Assembly (NCBI GenBank): GCA_900555725.1
Contig: USMD01000103.1
Location: 1-6,315, forward strand
Length of the DNA stretch: 6,315 nucleotides
From: an uncultured Garciella sp.
GTDB taxonomy: Bacteria; Bacillota; Clostridia; Eubacteriales; Garciellaceae
Reading direction: 5' to 3'
Of the stretch, positions 4,992 to 6,315 are shown piece after piece. Numbering within the stretch: position 1 is the first letter of the stretch; each line of letters begins with the position of its first letter. A model generated the notes under the pieces. The model ran no database searches. It was given only the letters and a program-made list of their open reading frames with translations, and was not told where the DNA came from. The translations under genes were made by a program, and so were the position numbers.

Positions 4992-6276
4992 TTATTCAAT
5001 TTGATGTTTTTCTAACTTATAGTATAAACTTCTAATGGAAATATTTAAATCTTTTGCGGTTTGGGTTTTATTTCCTTTATTTTTATTGAGTAATTCCCGG
5101 ATATACTTCTTTTCCGTTTCTTCTAAAAATTCTTTTAGGGTCCTATCCTTTTTATCTATAAAAAGTAGGCTTTTCCCCTGATCGAATAGATTAGAATTGG
5201 TTTTTAAAATGGGCAAATGTTTAGGTTTTATGGTTCTTTCCCCCATTTTCATATTGATCATAGCTCTTCCTATGACATTCTCTAATTCCCTGACATTTCC
5301 AGGCCAAGGATAACCCATTAAAATTTTAAGGGATTCCTGGGATATGCTATTGACACTGCGTCCGTATTCTTGATTAAACTTACGAATCAAGTGGTTACAT
5401 AATAAACCTATATCGCTTTTTCTTTCCTTTAACTCAGGAATGTAAATAGGAAATGCATTTAATCTATAATATAGATCCTTACGAAATCTTTTTTCTTCTA
5501 CTGCTTTTTCCAAATCTACATTGGTCGCAGCAATGATTCTCACATCGATATTAATAGACTGATTTCCCCCTACAGGTATAATTTCCTTTTCTTGTAGGAC
5601 TCTTAAAATCTTAGCCTGGATATTTAGGGATATTTCCCCTATTTCATCTAAAAATATGGTTCCACCGTTGGCCTTTTCAAAAAATCCCTTTTTTCCACCT
5701 TTTTTGGCTCCCGTAAAAGCCCCTTCTACATATCCAAACAATTCACTATTTAAAAGACTTTCTTGAAGAGCAGCACAATTCACCCGGATAAATTGATTGT
5801 TTTTTCTATTGCTAGAACTATGAATCGCATGGGCAAAAAGTTCTTTTCCTGTTCCACTTTCTCCCCTTAATAAAACAGTAACAGGGGTCTGAGCAGCCAC
5901 TTTAGCCCATTCTATAGTTTTTTTGATAGACTCATGCTCTCCTATAATATCTTCAAAGGTATATTTTGCCTCTAGATTTCTTATAATCTGTTTTGCCTGT
6001 TCCAATTCTTTTGAAAGCTTTTTCATTTCTAAGGTATCGTGTATCACTCCGACACTTCCCTTTAATTCTCCTTTTATAAATAAAGGAGCTACGTCCACCA
6101 TTACCTGTCTGCTATTAGGTCCTACCCTTAAAAGTGCTCCTTTTATAGGTTTTTGGGTTTTTAATACCTTCATATGGATACTTTCTCCCTCGGCAATATC
6201 CACAGTAGCAGGTTTCCCTATAGCATCTTTTTGAGTTAGACCCGTTATCCTTGTATAGGCAGGATTGATATACACC
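4992..6276 (-). CDS. Sigma-54-dependent enhancer-binding regulator (PAS - AAA+ - Fis HTH), N-terminus missing
   Basis: About 427 genuine residues remain. The N-terminal part is an incomplete PAS domain (NPAYTRITGLTQKDAIGKP near 6266-6210), followed by a coiled linker. The AAA+ core has Walker A GESGTGKE (5864-5841), the sigma-54 contact loop GAFTGA (5723-5706), Walker B GTIFLDE (5663-5643) and the arginine-rich FRKDLYYRLNAFP segment near 5483-5445. The protein ends with a Fis-type helix-turn-helix (about 5084-5007). All motifs needed for ATP-driven opening of sigma-54 promoters are intact. The activating ligand is unknown; a PAS sensor and the neighbouring operon suggest a branched-chain amino acid or 2-oxoacid signal, as with BkdR-like regulators. 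The reading frame continues past 6276 only through sequencing adapter to a false GTG at 6305, so the true start and probably the first part of the PAS domain, or more, lie beyond the contig end. Confidence 0.94.
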
Positions 6277-6315
6277 CTGTCTCTTATACACATCTCCGAG
6301 CCCACGAGACAGGCA
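6277..6315. other. Nextera transposase adapter left at the contig end (not genomic)
   Basis: Bases 6277-6295 read CTGTCTCTTATACACATCT, the Tn5 mosaic end used in Nextera libraries. They are followed by CCGAGCCCACGAGAC (6296-6310), the read-2 side adapter. The last five bases, AGGCA, are where the i7 index begins and match the first five of index N703 (AGGCAGAA). Translated on the minus strand, this stretch gives the false N-terminus MGSEMCIRDR. Everything right of 6276 should be trimmed. Confidence 0.98.

Noticed and set aside
6277..6305. GTG start of the regulator at 6305 with N-terminal MGSEMCIRDR
   Set aside because: The codons are encoded by Nextera adapter, not genome. The gene is reported as 5'-truncated at 6276.

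Overview
The window is AT-rich DNA from a low-GC anaerobic Firmicute, most likely a member of the Clostridia. The evidence is the ferredoxin-dependent 2-oxoacid oxidoreductase, the G-rich Shine-Dalgarno sequences, the many GTG starts and the sigma-54 regulator. All real genes lie on the minus strand, so the window reads right to left. The last 39 bases (6277-6315) are not genomic: they are Nextera transposase adapter plus the first bases of an index. The apparent start of the rightmost gene lies inside that adapter and is an artefact.

Layout, in transcription order: (1) 6276-4992, a sigma-54 enhancer-binding regulator (PAS - AAA+ - Fis-type HTH) that has lost its N-terminus at the contig end. 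(2) 4991-4739, a regulatory gap holding two 14-bp palindromes (candidate activator sites), a strong intrinsic terminator for the regulator gene, and a near-consensus -24/-12 sigma-54 promoter facing the next gene. (3) 4738-3674, a leucine/valine-type amino acid dehydrogenase. (4) A 159-bp gap with a hairpin. (5) 3505-2834, a P-loop ATPase of unknown role. (6) 2810-199, four closely spaced genes for a complete 2-oxoacid:ferredoxin oxidoreductase: delta (2x[4Fe-4S]), alpha (VorB), beta (TPP) and gamma. (7) 198-1, a non-coding tail with a hairpin, a T-rich tract and a perfect 10-bp inverted repeat.

How it works together (inference from families and context): the dehydrogenase deaminates leucine, valine or isoleucine to branched 2-oxoacids with NAD reduction. 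The VOR-type complex then oxidatively decarboxylates these to branched acyl-CoA while reducing ferredoxin. The regulator probably senses a ligand through its PAS domain, binds the palindromes about 155 and 184 bp upstream of the predicted start site, and switches on the sigma-54 promoter. The acyl-CoA-using step (for example phosphotransbutyrylase and a carboxylate kinase) is not in the window. The parts least explained by known biology are the cysteine-free ATPase inside the operon and the inverted repeat at the left end.
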